Below are positions 17,779 to 32,700 of a DNA stretch of 64,000 nucleotides, in pieces. Each line of letters opens with the position of its first letter. Positions within the stretch are counted from its first letter, which is position 1. The translations under genes were made by a program, and so were the position numbers. The DNA comes from Pratylenchus scribneri. Its lineage: Eukaryota > Nematoda > Chromadorea > Rhabditida > Pratylenchidae. The notes below the pieces were generated by a model, which was given only the letters and a program-made list of their open reading frames with translations, made no database searches and was not told where the DNA came from. The DNA lies in the NCBI GenBank assembly GCA_030063045.1, contig JAQSEB010000047.1:2604001-2668000 (forward strand), given 5' to 3'.

Positions 17779-20700
17779 ATGTCGGAACATCGACGGCGAA
17801 GCAATAAAAATAAAAATTCCAACAATGGAAGCAACCATTTGGCTGCAACAACCTCCAGTACAGTAACCACGATCAACGATGGCCAGCAGACATCCTCTGC
17901 AGCGGCAATTATTGGCTGGCGCTCACAAAGCGCCCCTCCAAGAAAGAAATGGTATAGAAGAGGTAGGTAAAATTTTGAATTATACAATGATAGGAAATTG
18001 GGATTGGGATTTTGGAATGTCGAATCCTTTGATACGATTTCCAATTATTTTGTAATTAGTATTAATTTTGCCCAATTATTAGGCGCTTCATTGCTTTCCC
18101 GCCAAAGGAGCACCCATCAATCTGCGGATGTGCCAGCATGTTCAATGCTATATGATCAGGCATAACATAAAATTAATTCATTTTAATCAAACATTAATGA
18201 AACTTACAATCATATTATTTTAATGTAGAAACCTTAATCATTTCATTCTAATTCTTAAAATTTGTAAAATCCTTAATAAGGCTAAAAATTATTTTTTGAA
18301 TGAGAACTAGAAATAGAAACAAATAAGAAAATCTATTAAAATTTTTGATTTTTTCCAAAAATAGATGGTTTCACGGCGACTTGTTGGCGCAATCGCAGCA
18401 TGGCACGATCTGCATGCTTCTTTATTACAACTTTCATTGAGTCGACAAGCAGAACAGCATGAAGAATACAGAAAAAGGCCAAGCAATAGTAAACGCAAAG
18501 AAGATGGCGATAATGAAAACAGTAGTGATAGCAATAGTTCCGATTCCCCCATGGCACATCGAGCCAAACGTTTGTCTAACAAATCGGGAAATAATGCTAA
18601 AAGACCGGCAGCAAGAAGACCTTCACAGCCTTTAAAAAAGTCGGGTCCCGGATCAAACAGGAAACATAATGGAGCAAAAAATGAGAATACTTGTCGATTG
18701 CATGGTGGAAATTTTAATGAACATGCTAATATGAATGACAAAGTAGAAGGCCAGATTCCCATCAAAAATAGTTCTCGCGATTCATCAAGTGCCAATATGA
18801 TGGGAAGATCACAACATGCTGATTCCGACAAAATATTGATTAATGCTACAGAGACATCATCGCGTTCATCTTCATTAATTTCTGCATCATCTTCTGCCGT
18901 CGTTGATGATCAAAATAATATGGACAGACCGGATATTGATGAAGGTAGAAAAATATATAATTATTATCGAAAAATAATGGAATTTGTTTTAATAATTGGT
19001 CAAAATAAATTTAAAAAATTTTGACCGTAAAAGAAGAGGGAGTAAGTTGTAATTTTAAATAATTAATTGAAAATTTTAAATACAATTTTTTCCTTTTCTG
19101 AAGATCTCCTTTCGCCTATTCAAAATGCCACTTCATCCAGCTGGCATCAAGGAGAAGGAAATTCTGCAAAGCGATTGGGGTTGGCAACAGCAGCGGCAAA
19201 TTTTCGTCGTGCCAAGATTGGCAGTCAATTTGGTAGTGAGAAGTCTTCAGCAACGGTGGATGTTCCGGCCACAGCAACTTGGTCAGCCACATTTGCCCAA
19301 TCCCTCAAAGTTCGGTCAACATCGACTCGGAGACGAGCTCGTTCGCCAATTCCCCGTGCTCGATCACCAGCAACGACCACCAGACAAATTGTCATAAGAC
19401 GTAAGAAGCTGTCTAGGCAATTTTTGCATGATGCAATTTTTCTTTAATTCCAGACAGCTTCAAACTTCATCAACAACCAAACATTGAACAACCTCAATCA
19501 CCCCCACAAGAAGATGATAGCCACAAAGAACAACAAAAATCCATGAAATATGCCAAATCTCCGCCGGCTCTACTAAACTTGGCTCGCCGATCTGCTTCAT
19601 CCGCCGCCGCTAATACTACTTCGAAAGGTGCCCTTTTCCGTCAAGGTGGCCGTTGTTTCAGTGTAGCCAAAGTTTTGGAGGAAAAACCTCGCCGGAATGA
19701 ATTGGAAGAGGAATGCAGTTGTTGGAGTGAAGGAGGAGGAGAGGGAAATGGAGGAGATGGTGAGGAAGATGAATATGGAAGCATGGATGAAGTGGAAGAT
19801 GATGAGGAATGTAATCAGGAGAGTGGAGGAAGCAGTGATTTGATTTCGGATTCCGAATTGGATGTGAGTTTATCGGGACGGGAAAGATTAGACCGGTACT
19901 TTCGATGAAATTCCAACTTTTTACTCAATATGAATTTTATTCAGAGTCTTTACGAGCAAGAACGGAATCGGCCCAAATTGTCGATGTCCAGTCCGGAATT
20001 GACACCTGATCAATTGAAGCAACTATTCCCGGAATTGAGCGATCATTGGCGGTATATTATTTAATGATAATACCTAAATAATAAAATATTGGGGAATTTT
20101 ATTAAAAAAAATTCATAATTCATCAAATATTTCTCATAAAATTCATAATTCATCAAATATTTCTCATAAAATTCATAATTCATCAAATATTTCTCATAAA
20201 ATTCATAATTCATCAAATATTTCTCATAAAATTCATAATTCATCAAATATTTCTCATAAAATTCATAATTCATCAAATATTTCTTTTCTTTTTCTCACTC
20301 AATTGTATTTGTTATTTTATTCATCTTTATTATAATTATCAAAATTCGGTTTCTCATATCATGGAATATATGAATGCACGAGGATTCTGGCCAAACAATG
20401 AATTGGCACATTTATAGCAAAGATGACGAAAATATCGGCATTCATTTTGGAATAGGTAATTTAAATTTGAACTTTAAACAATGTTACAATAAAAATAAAC
20501 CCAACTTTGCATATTTTTGGCACAAAATTTTCCCCAATTTTGACCGCCCGCCAACTACCATAAATAGAGAAAAAGTGAGAATTGGCACCCAAAAAACATG
20601 CATTTGCGTCATCCAAAAATTCATCATCGCCCAAAAACATTTAATGGAAGCACAAATGAATTAGATTGGCTGAGATAAAAGGAAAAGTACGGTTCTTTAT

Positions 20701-23700
20701 AAAGGTGGCCCATCATGGATGTGTCCAGAGGCCATTTCATTACTATTATGTGTTTTTCCCCTAAATTCCATGCCCCAATTTCATTCATTCAAAAGATCCT
20801 CTGAAAATAATGATGGGGCCAGGAATTTCCTTTTTATTCATTCTGGATGATTGGCTCAGATTTGAGGAGTAATAAAAGGGGGATAAATGTGGGCAAAGCC
20901 CAAAAATGGATGAAAAAGGGAAATTGAAGATGGAAAATAAAATGGCGGAAAAAATCGCAGATCGTTTTGCTTATGAATACAAATTTTATGCATTCCGGGT
21001 TCCAACTTAATATATTTTTGGGACATAATTTAGGCACAAAAATTGTTAAACATCAAATTATTAATTTAAGATTTATTTTATCTCTCGAATATTTAATAAA
21101 AATTATACAAAATTATCCATTATTAAAATTACCACCATTATTCCATTTTATGTTCATTTGGCTTCCCAATTTCCCTCATTTTCTTCCCTCCCATTTATAA
21201 CACCTACTTGTCGGCCATGTCAAAGGAGTGGCCAATGTTCCTCATAATCCTGCTGCCAGCCCCAAAGCCAGTCGGCTTCCCTTTAACCCCCCTTCCCCCA
21301 ATTTCCATCCATGGTTACCGCTCGACATTTTTGGCAGCTTCTCCTTCATCTTTTCATTCCCTCCTTACAATCCATCTATTCGCCTTTCTCCCCAACTATT
21401 CCTATATCCAATCCATCCAGAGAGATAGCCGCGCCCAACAATTTTAGTTTGGCAATTCTCGGTCTCGCCTATTTTCCTCTTCATTAAAGAAGGGGATTAA
21501 CGGGATTTACGATGTCGGAATCTGGTAAAAGGCACGGAATGGGAGCGACAGGATTGAATGAAGAGTGGCTGGCAGGCATATTTCCTCTCATTTTTGCCAT
21601 CATCATCATCTTCGCCGTCCCAGAGATTCGCCTTCAATAAAAGTTGCTGAATATAAAAAGGGCATCCAAATTATATCTTTTTTGAGAACTTATCTTATAT
21701 AATTAAATAACTTTTAATTAATATCTTTTGAATAATTGCAAAATTTATTTGCAAATTGGTAAACAATCCCTGAAATGAAAAAAAAAAGAAGAATAAATTC
21801 ATTCCAACGAATTTTGATCGGCCAAAAAGCGCGAAAAAATTTATGTAAATTTCCGGAAAGGAAAAATGAGAGGGAATAGGACTTCTCGCATAAATTCGCC
21901 ATTAATATTTGTTATCCAATCAAAGTTTCCTTTCCACCCTAAACTGCTCAAATAATTCTGAATTCATCAGAATCCCCTCTTGAATGTCCCTCCGTTCTCC
22001 TTCATCACATTCCTTTGCAAAAATTCTCTACTTTGCCATTTTTGCCCCATTTCCCCATTAGAATCCTTCCACTTTTCCACTTCTTGGAGATGTCAATTAG
22101 CGTAATTGTGTGGCCTAGTCTCCTCTCTTCATTTTTATCCAAAAAGAAAGGCCAACCCCCTCCTATATACCTCTTTCTTTTGTGGCCTTCCATTTTCATC
22201 TTTCATCTCATTTAATTTGGCCAACCAGAAATTTCAACAAAAACATTTCCAAGAATTTCTAAACAACTTAATTGACCTCATTGTTTTTTTTTTTTGGAAA
22301 TTTTGCAAGGAAAAATGCAACGAAAATTCAACTCATTTTCCCGACATAATGTAAATTAGAGAATTTAGTCTTTTCGATCATCTGGCTTAATTGTAAGAAA
22401 AAATTGGCCAAAAACTCTTTTAAGCTGTTTTTTTTGCGCTCCCAATTCCATTGTCTTTCTCCAAATTGGGAAAATCCAAAAGGGGATCAGCAGAATGGCT
22501 GACTTGTGAAGACCAATTCGCCGAATAACCAACCCATCCCCTTATTAGCATTTTTCCCCATACCTTTTTCTGCTTTATTTCCAGCCGCTGATCATTGATT
22601 TTATTTTTCCCATTTTTATGCCCTTTCCTCCCCATTCATTTTCCTAATGGAATGCGGATTTTCATAAAAATTGGGAGAACCCTTCCGCCGGTATATTTTT
22701 TGACATTTCTCGATAATATCTTTAGTCCTCCCTCCCCTCTAAATTCTCCATATTTAATAAATAAAAAATGGTTTCGATTTCCAGTAAATTATCGTCATTT
22801 TCGTATATAATTTCCACCCCCGTTTCCCCATCCCGTCACTCATAAATCAATCAATCGATGGAAATGGCCAATGTCAAGGGGGCGCCCAAGGGGACACGGC
22901 AAGGACGAAAGGCAATGGGAAAAGGGAGGAAATGTGTTGGTCGTCGTAAATTTCCCCGAGAAAATATTCAACCAACCCTTCGTTATTTTATTCTTTTCCT
23001 TCCACCGTGTTCATGTCCAGTCGCGATGAATTGCACCGCAAATTGGTCGTCATCGTCAATTTAAACTTCAAAGTTCAAAGGCAGCCAATTTTTGCAAGGT
23101 GTCCATCGTCATTTCATTTCACCATTTTCATTCCCGGCTCCCCTTCCTTCTACCGATTATTAATCCGCGCTCCATTTTCACGATTATCCCCCTTCAAACC
23201 ATTTTCCCGCGTGACTAAATTCCAAAATTCCTCTCCCCTCCTTTTTGATCCACGCAATTTTGGACGCAATTTTGGACGCAATTTTGGATCGGACCTAATG
23301 CCTTTCGTTTCCTAAATTCCAAATGTTTTCGCCAAATTAGTATCTTTGGGGAAATTTGAATCAAAAGTCAAACACGAATGTGGAATTGAGCTTAAATAAT
23401 GATGATTAATCCATAAATTATTAATTATCATAAAAGAAATAATATTTCCATTTTATGAAGCAAAAATTATTCAATAAATTAAGAACAAATTTAATCGGCT
23501 TTTCATTTGATTTTTACATGATGAATAACAATTAATAGTGCCAAGTTCCAACCACTATTGGAAAGGGATATTAGATAGAGGTCAAACTTTGAACTAGTTT
23601 TTACCTTCAAACTGCAAACTATTTCTTTGCTTCCCCATATGGAATGCCGAAAGGAGGAGGGGAATGGGACTTTGCCGCATAAATTCAATTTAGGACCGCA

Positions 23701-26700
23701 CATGGCACGGCACGGGGAAGGGCGCGCAAAAATTGAATTTTATGTGGCCATCACCCCCTTTTGTCTGCTTTTCGGCAAAATTTATCTTATAATGCCTCAA
23801 TTCGGCCCCCATTCAGAGATGCTCAAAATGGACAAAATCCGTCCGTCCTTTTTCTTTTTGTCCCCTCAACTTTTTGCTCCATGATTTCTTGTTGTTGCTC
23901 CAATTTTTGAGGTCACCAATCGAATATTCGCCGCCACCTTCAACTTCCTTCCTTTTAAAATATAAAATGGAAATGCTGCAAAATTTGACCAAAATGCGGA
24001 AAAATCGGTGGGCCGAAAATGACAGAATTGACGCAGAAAATGCAGGGAAAACAGCAACGAAAAAGTCAAGTCTGAATTTGAATTGGCCAACGACATCCGC
24101 AAATGTTTTTGAGATTGAGGCAGAGAATAATTTTGGGCCAATTTCGGTCAAAAAACGGAACACCAACAACAAAAATAATAATGGAGGCTCCATTCAAATA
24201 TGTAAGAAAAATTTGGCATACCTAAGAAATATTTAATCCTTTTATTGGATCAAATTAATTTTGTAGAAAATGCCCATAATATTGAGCCAAAATTCTGATA
24301 AAAAGCCATTCACCATTTTATTTTTATATATTGTATCATTTTTATCAGCGAATTGTTCCATTGGAGCGGAACCAAATTGTTCAAAGGAAATTATGTTGAA
24401 CGGCGGCGCATCAATACAGCAGAAAAGAAAAGAAGGAAAGAATACGGTGGAGAATATTGCCTCCGGCAAAATGATCCAAGTCTTCGGCAAAGAACGGTAA
24501 GGGAAATTGATAGGAAAAGGATGGTGAATTTAATTTAGGTCATAAGGCAGGAGGGAAAAATTCCTAAAAATTTAATTAATCTTTTTATTTCCGTTTTAAT
24601 TAAAAATTTTTATTTCCGTAAAAATTTTATGAGGCCAAATTATTTCATTGGGCATTTTTTTAAATTTCAGTCAAATGACTTTTCGAGAGCATATTTGAGC
24701 TATAAAAATTAAAAAATAAAAAATGAGAGGAATATTAATTTCTCTTCTATATTTTCAAGAATTTACCAATTAATTATTTTTATTTTAAGCGACCATTCAA
24801 CTACCGATACAAATCAGTCGGAATTGGAAATCAATGAAAATGAGTCCCAATTTTCATCAATTGAACGAAATATTAGAATTCCACAAAATTTTGAGAATTA
24901 TTCCAGGTAATTTTAATTTCACTTTTCAACATCCCATTTCCCAATTCAATTTATAAATCAATTAATTCATTCTATTCTCTTTTAGTGGCAACACTTTGGC
25001 AGGCTTCCAACAACATTCCCCGGCAACTTCTCCCGGTGCTTCCAGCACTCAATCCCAGCGTTCTTTTCATTTCCACTTGTCCACCAGCACATTGGCCAAT
25101 TTGCGCAAATCAGGCGTAAACTTGGTCAAAAATATCCCTGGAAATATTCGCCGTTCTTCACTTGCAATGTTCCAGGTTTTTTTCTGTCCAATTTCCCTCC
25201 AAAATATCCAATCCAAACATAGATGCGCGCAATGGGTACGGTGGATAGCACAAAGGGAGGTAATGGCGATGTGGATTTGCCAAGCACTACAGTAGGAATT
25301 GATCGACAACGGCATAGACCTTCGGCAGATAGCAGCTGTGAATTGCAGGTGAATCAAAATTGAATCATTTTTGGGTCAATTTGTTAAAAATTCAGTACTC
25401 TGAGACATTGAGTCTTCACCGGCAACAATTGGCCCAATGGGCGGCCAAATCGAGTAGCAGCAATAATAGTTGTAGCAGTGCAGGCGGTGTCGGAAATGCC
25501 GGCGCAATTGCCAAACGTGCAATGCGTAAACGAATTTCGGCAGCTAAAACAGTGCTTCGAAAAATCTCACGTATTTCTACCCAATCGGCAAGTGGCTGTT
25601 CCTCCATCGCCAATGTTGGCACTTCATCATCAGCCGGCATTTGCGCCCAAATTGTTTCCACTACCAATGACTATTGCTCACCAAAAAGATCATCCACTTC
25701 AGGTATGGCGAATTTTTATTATTAATTTTAATTTCAACTTTTGGCTATAAAATGCAATTCCTCTTTTTGCAGTCCCTTCTTGTTCTATTGCAAATTGCCA
25801 AGCAAATTGTTCTTCTTTAATTCATTCATCCGAATGTCGAAAATGTTCAAACAGTCATCAACTTTTGGAAGTAGATTGTGGCCTAGGGAAAGGGGAGGAA
25901 GAGCGACGAAAATGGAAACCGGAAGAACCGAAAAAGAAGCGGAGTTGGGCAGCCACATTCGTGAAGAACAAAAAGGGGAGGAAAGCAAAGGCATTTGAAG
26001 GCGACGATGATGGCGAGGCGGAAGCCAATGCCATTGCCAGATTTGGAGGCGGTGGCAGTAAAAAGCCGCTTGGCCCCAGTCTTTCTTGGGATCCTCAAGA
26101 GCAACAAGGGCGGCAACAGAGGTCAAAATAGAAAATCGAGGAACCAACTTCCTTAGAAGAAAAAAAAAACGGAATTGAGAATGGCACATCCGTTCCATTA
26201 GCGCCTTATTCCATTTTTGGGGGATATAATGGCAATGGAATTTAGCCAATTTTTCTTAGACCAAAGAATTTTCTTTTTTATTTCTCATTCTTCAAAATTA
26301 TTTTCATTTTAGATCGCGAACTTCATCCGGCGCCAGCCAAACTTCCCGATCGCGAATTCATTCAGATGGCAGTGCCAAACAACAATTCCCATTCCGTGAC
26401 AGAAACAATGGATATTGGCCTTCGGCATTCTTCTCGCTGAATGCTCAAAAGTGTTCCTCTCAATCTTTTTCTATTGGAGAACAGGCAACAGGAAAAGAAA
26501 AGGTGATTTGCCACGAATATTTTATTTGCCACAATTTTCTAATCGAAATTCTTTTAGGTCTCCCATCAATTTGACAAACATTCCAAAAAGGGAGGTTTCG
26601 TTTCTGCTGGAAAACGGCGAAAAAAGAGCAGTTCGGCATTGGCACTTTGCAAGGGCCACGGAGCACGTGGCAGCAAAAAAAGTGGCAGTATTGGCACACT

Positions 26701-29700
26701 GTCCCAATCGCAATCATTGAGCACATTGGGCGGTGTTGAATTTGGTCCAGATCAGCAAAAAGAATTGGGAAAAAGTGCATTGGAATCAAGCTGGTCAGAA
26801 AATGAACAAATTAAAACATTGGAATATTCAAATAATTTGAAGTTTGCATTGTGCTTTGTTGGCCGAATATAGGACCACTAATTTGCGAGCTGAAATTGAG
26901 TGTGCTGTCAAAAGATTGGCAGCACGTTTGACTAACGGCGGTTCACCGGCACGCGCACGGCGAACAATTGCATTGGGAGAACAGAAAAAGGAGAAGAAAA
27001 TTGCCACCCAAAAACAAATGGAAGAAGCAACTGAACAAAGGCAAATGATGGAATTACTTCGAAAGCAGATGGGCACCCCCGATATTGTGGTCAGTTTTTT
27101 TAGAAAGTAAATTATTATGGAAATGAGGCCAGAAATAATTTTTATGCACGTGATTAGAGAGAATTATTTTCAATAATATTTTTATGAAAAATGAAATAAA
27201 TTCCTCTGTAATAGTCAAAAAATTCTATAAAATATTTTCTTCCATAAAGGTCTCCTCATGCAATTCGGAAGATACACCGGAAAGTGCCGATGATGAGGGA
27301 TTCTGGACAAATCCATCGCCCAGTCACACTAATAATTCTGTTGGGCACCGTAGTCAACTGCTCAATTCAACAACAATTCCCATTGTGCCTTCGCCCATTG
27401 TTTTATCCCCCTCCTCCAATACATTCGATGAACAAAATATGGCCCAAGATAGCACAGTTTCGCCATCTTCGATTTCGGCATTAAAATCACAGCCGCCAAT
27501 GGACACACTGAAACCTCCCGGCTTTCCATATGGGCTACCTTCCACCACGTCTTCCTCTTTATCTCCGTCATCCCTTTGTTCTCCATTAACTGCGCCGTTA
27601 GATTTATTTGGCAGTGGAGGATTGAGTCCACCGCGCAGCAATAGTGTCGATTTAAGCCAATTACGAAGGGATATTGAGGTGTGTTGGATAATAGAATGAA
27701 TGAGAACCGGGAAATAATTTTTGCAAACCGGTGGAATAATTAATTAATTCGACAATCCAAACTTAATGAATTAATTTTCAGTTATGGAGTGTGAGTAGTT
27801 TGAGCGATGCGGAAGGATGTTCAGCACAAAACGCTGAAGGAAGACCAATGACTGCAGGTTTAGTCCTACTGATTCGAACACAATAACCAATTCCATTTTT
27901 AATAGGAATTTCCACACCCGGTGGTGATTCAATTCGGACCGTTCGTTCCCGTTCCTATGATCCAAGCAGTTCGCCCGAACATATCCTTCGCCGACCCAGC
28001 AGAATTGAACATTTGTCAGAGATATTTAGGCGCGTTGAACGATCAGATTCCATCTTCATTCATATGCCAATAAATAATAAAATTTTATAAAATTAATTTC
28101 AGGTTCAAATATGTTCGTTGCCGAAATTCTTTTTCTATCATTCTTTTTCTCATTTCTATTTTGCATTTATTCTTTCTTAAAACATTCATTTTTCTCATTA
28201 ATAAAAATTTGGGGATTTTTTTGAAAGAATCAAGCTTGAATTAATATAAAAAATTAAATTTTCAGGAAAGCTTTGGCCAAATCTCCAGTTGTGAAACGGG
28301 CGGCGGCGGCACAAGAACAAGAGCAAAAAAGGGTGCCAAAACATCGAACAAGTCGCTATTGGCTTGAAGAACAGGTATTTCGAATTGGAAAACAAAAATA
28401 AATTAATTCCTTTACCAAAATTTTTTACAATTTTGTCAAATTTAAGCTTACTCCGTCGGAGCACATTTGGTTAACATCTTCCTCAATATCCTCATCCTCG
28501 GCCACAACTGTCGATACGGAATGTTATTTAGGTGAAAAAGATTGCGAAAAGTTGGGTGAGAAAAGACGATGTTCTGCGTGCCATATTGTGGCTCATACGG
28601 CCTGTTTCCCTCTATTGGCCAAGGTATCTCAAATCCAATTTTTTAAATTTAATTTTTAAAACAGATGAATCTTTCCTGCAAATACACTTTTCGGGATTGC
28701 GCATCCACATCTTCATCAAGTCGAAGGCAAAATGCAGCGGCTTACAAAAATGGAATTGGAGATGCCCTCCAAAAACATCATTGGGTCCATCGATGGCGGC
28801 TAGAAGGCCGTTGCTTTCATTGTGGCAAATCATTCCAGCAAAAAATGTTTCGCGAGAAAGAAGGTAATATTTAAAACGGAGATTCAGAATGGAGAAAACT
28901 AATTTATTCTGATTTCCTTTCCGGAAAATGGTTCTGATTTTCCTTTCGGAAAATGTTTTTAATTTGTTCTGATTTCCTTTCCGGATAATGTTTTGTTGTT
29001 GTTCTGATATCTTTCCGGAAAATGTTTTGTTGTTGTTCTGATTTCTTTCCGGAAAATGTTTAAATTTGTTCTGATTTCCTTTCCGGAAAATGTTTTGTTG
29101 TTGTTCTGATTTCTTTCCGGAAAATGTTTTTAATTTGTTCGGATTTTCTTTCCGGAAAATGTTTTGTTGTTGTTCTGATTTCTTTCCGGAAAATGTTTTG
29201 TTGTTGTTCTGATTTCTTTCCGGAAAATGTTTTGTTGTTGTTGTGATTTCTTTCCGGAAAATGTTTAAATTTGTTCTGATTTCCTTTCCGGAAAATGTTT
29301 TGTTGTTGTTCTGATTTCTTTCCGGAAAATGTTTTTAATTTGTTCGGATTTTCTTTCCGGAAAATGTTTTGTTGTTGTTCTGATTTCTTTTCGGAAAATG
29401 TTTTGTTGTTGTTCTGATTTCTTTCCGGAAAATGTTTTGTTGTTGTTCTGATTTCTTTCCGGAAAATGTTTAAATTTGTTCTGATTTCCTTTCCGGAAAA
29501 TGTTTTGTTGTTGTTCTGATTTCTTTCCGGAAAATGTTTTTAATTTGTTCGGATTTTCTTTCCGGAAAATGTTTTGTTGTTGTTCTGATTTCTTTCCGGA
29601 AAATGTTTTGTTGTTGTTCTGATTTCTTTCCGGAAAATGTTTTGTTGTTGTTCTGAATTCTTTCCGGAAAATGTTTTGTTATTGTTCTGATTTCTTTCCG

Positions 29701-32700
29701 GAAAATGTTTTGTTATTGTTCTGATTTTTTTCCGGAAAATGTTTTGTTGTTTGTTCTGATTTCTTTCCGGAAAATGTTTTGTTGTTGTTCTGAATTCTTT
29801 CCGGAAAATGTTTTGTTATTGTTCTGATTTCTTTCCGGAAAATGTTTTGTTATTGTTCTGATTTCTTTCCGGAAAATGTTTTGTTGTTGTTCTGATTTCT
29901 TTCCGGAAAATGTTTTGTTGTTGTTCTGATTTCTTTCCGGAAAATGTTTTGTTGTTGTTCTGAATTCTTTCCGGAAAATGTTTTGTTATTGTTCTGATTT
30001 CTTTCCGGAAAATGTTTTGTTATTGTTCTGATTTCTTTCCGGAAAATGTTTTGTTATTGTTCTGATTTTTTTCCGGAAAATGTTTTGTTGTTTGTTCTGA
30101 TTTCTTTCCGGAAAATGTTTTGTAATTGTTCTGATTTCTTTCCGGAAAATGTTTTGTTATTGTTCTGATTTCTTTCCGGAAAATGTTTTGTTGTTGTTCT
30201 GATTTCTTTCCGGAAAATGTTTTGTTGTTGTTCTGATTTCTTTCCGGAAAATGTTTTGTTATTGTTCTGATTTTTTTCCGGAAAATGTTTTGTTGTTTGT
30301 TCTGATTTCTTTCCGGAAAATGTTTTGTTATTGTTCTGATTTCTTTCCGGAAAATGTTTTGTTATTGTTCTGATTTCTTTCCGGAAAATGTTTTGTTGTT
30401 GTTCTGATTTCTTTCCGGAAAATGTTTTGTTGTTGTTCTGATTTCTTTCCGGAAAATGTTTTGTTGTTGTTCTGAATTCTTTCCGGAAAATGTTTTGTTA
30501 TTGTTCTGATTTCTTTCCGGAAAATGTTTTGTTATTGTTCTGATTTCTTTCCGGAAAATGTTTTGTTATTGTTCTGATTTTTTTCCGGAAAATGTTTTGT
30601 TGTTTGTTCTGATTTCTTTCCGGAAAATGTTTTGTTATTGTTCTGATTTCTTTCCGGAAAATGTTTTGTTATTGTTCTGATTTCTTTCCGGAAAATGTTT
30701 TGTTATTGTTCTGATTTCTTTCCGGAAAATGTTTTGTTATTGTTCTGATTTCTTTCCGGAAAATGTTTTGTTATTGTTCTGATTTTTTTCCGGAAAATGT
30801 TTTGTTGTTTGTTCTGATTTCTTTCCGGAAAATGTTTTGTTATTGTTCTGATTTCTTTCCGGAAAATGTTTTGTTATTGTTCTGATTTCTTTCCGGAAAA
30901 TGTTTTGTTGTTGTTCTGATTTCTTTCCGGAAAATGTTTTGTTGTTGTTCTGATTTCTTTCCGGAAAATGTTTTGTTGTTGTTCTGAATTCTTTCCGGAA
31001 AATGTTTTGTTATTGTTCTGATTTCTTTCCGGAAAATGTTTTGTTATTGTTCTGATTTCTTTCCGGAAAATGTTTTGTTATTGTTCTGATTTTTTTCCGG
31101 AAAATGTTTTGTTGTTTGTTCTGATTTCTTTCCGGAAAATGTTTTGTTATTGTTCTGATTTCTTTCCGGAAAATGTTTTGTTGTTGTTCTGATTTCTTTC
31201 CGGAAAATGTTTTTAATTTGTTCGGATTTTCTTTCCGGAAAATGTTTTGTTGTTGTTCTGATTTCTTTCCGGAAAATGTTTTGTTGTTGTTCTGATTTCT
31301 TTCCGGAAAATGTTTTGTTGTTGTTGTGATTTCTTTCCGGAAAATGTTTAAATTTGTTCTGATTTCCTTTCCGGAAAATGTTTTGTTGTTGTTCTGATTT
31401 CTTTCCGGAAAATGTTTTTAATTTGTTCGGATTTTCTTTCCGGAAAATGTTTTGTTGTTGTTCTGATTTCTTTTCGGAAAATGTTTTGTTGTTGTTCTGA
31501 TTTCTTTCCGGAAAATGTTTTGTTGTTGTTCTGATTTCTTTCCGGAAAATGTTTAAATTTGTTCTGATTTCCTTTCCGGAAAATGTTTTGTTGTTGTTCT
31601 GATTTCTTTCCGGAAAATGTTTTTAATTTGTTCGGATTTTCTTTCCGGAAAATGTTTTGTTGTTGTTCTGATTTCTTTCCGGAAAATGTTTTGTTGTTGT
31701 TCTGATTTCTTTCCGGAAAATGTTTTGTTGTTGTTCTGAATTCTTTCCGGAAAATGTTTTGTTATTGTTCTGATTTCTTTCCGGAAAATGTTTTGTTATT
31801 GTTCTGATTTTTTTCCGGAAAATGTTTTGTTGTTTGTTCTGATTTCTTTCCGGAAAATGTTTTGTTGTTGTTCTGAATTCTTTCCGGAAAATGTTTTGTT
31901 ATTGTTCTGATTTCTTTCCGGAAAATGTTTTGTTATTGTTCTGATTTCTTTCCGGAAAATGTTTTGTTGTTGTTCTGATTTCTTTCCGGAAAATGTTTTG
32001 TTGTTGTTCTGATTTCTTTCCGGAAAATGTTTTGTTGTTGTTCTGAATTCTTTCCGGAAAATGTTTTGTTATTGTTCTGATTTCTTTCCGGAAAATGTTT
32101 TGTTATTGTTCTGATTTCTTTCCGGAAAATGTTTTGTTATTGTTCTGATTTTTTTCCGGAAAATGTTTTGTTGTTTGTTCTGATTTCTTTCCGGAAAATG
32201 TTTTGTTATTGTTCTGATTTCTTTCCGGAAAATGTTTTGTTATTGTTCTGATTTCTTTCCGGAAAATGTTTTGTTGTTGTTCTGATTTCTTTCCGGAAAA
32301 TGTTTTGTTGTTGTTCTGATTTCTTTCCGGAAAATGTTTTGTTGTTGTTCTGAATTCTTTCCGGAAAATGTTTTGTTATTGTTCTGATTTCTTTCCGGAA
32401 AATGTTTTGTTATTGTTCTGATTTCTTTCCGGAAAATGTTTTGTTATTGTTCTGATTTTTTTCCGGAAAATGTTTTGTTGTTTGTTCTGATTTCTTTCCG
32501 GAAAATGTTTTGTTATTGTTCTGATTTCTTTCCGGAAAATGTTTTGTTGTTGTTCTGATTTCTTTCCGGAAAATGTTTTTAATTTGTTCTGATTTCCTTT
32601 CCGGATAATGTTTTGTTGTTGTTCTGATATCTTTCCGGAAAATGTTTTGTTGTTGTACTGATTTCTTTCCGGAAAATGTTTTGTTATTGTTCTGATTTCT

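Noticed and set aside
18307..18831. 174-residue minus-strand frame
   Set aside because: Antisense shadow of DGK exon 3 (18365-18944), which has correct phases on both sides.
20061..20276. Minus-strand frame of [10 protein letters not shown] repeats
   Set aside because: By-product of the 30-bp tandem array in a DGK intron.
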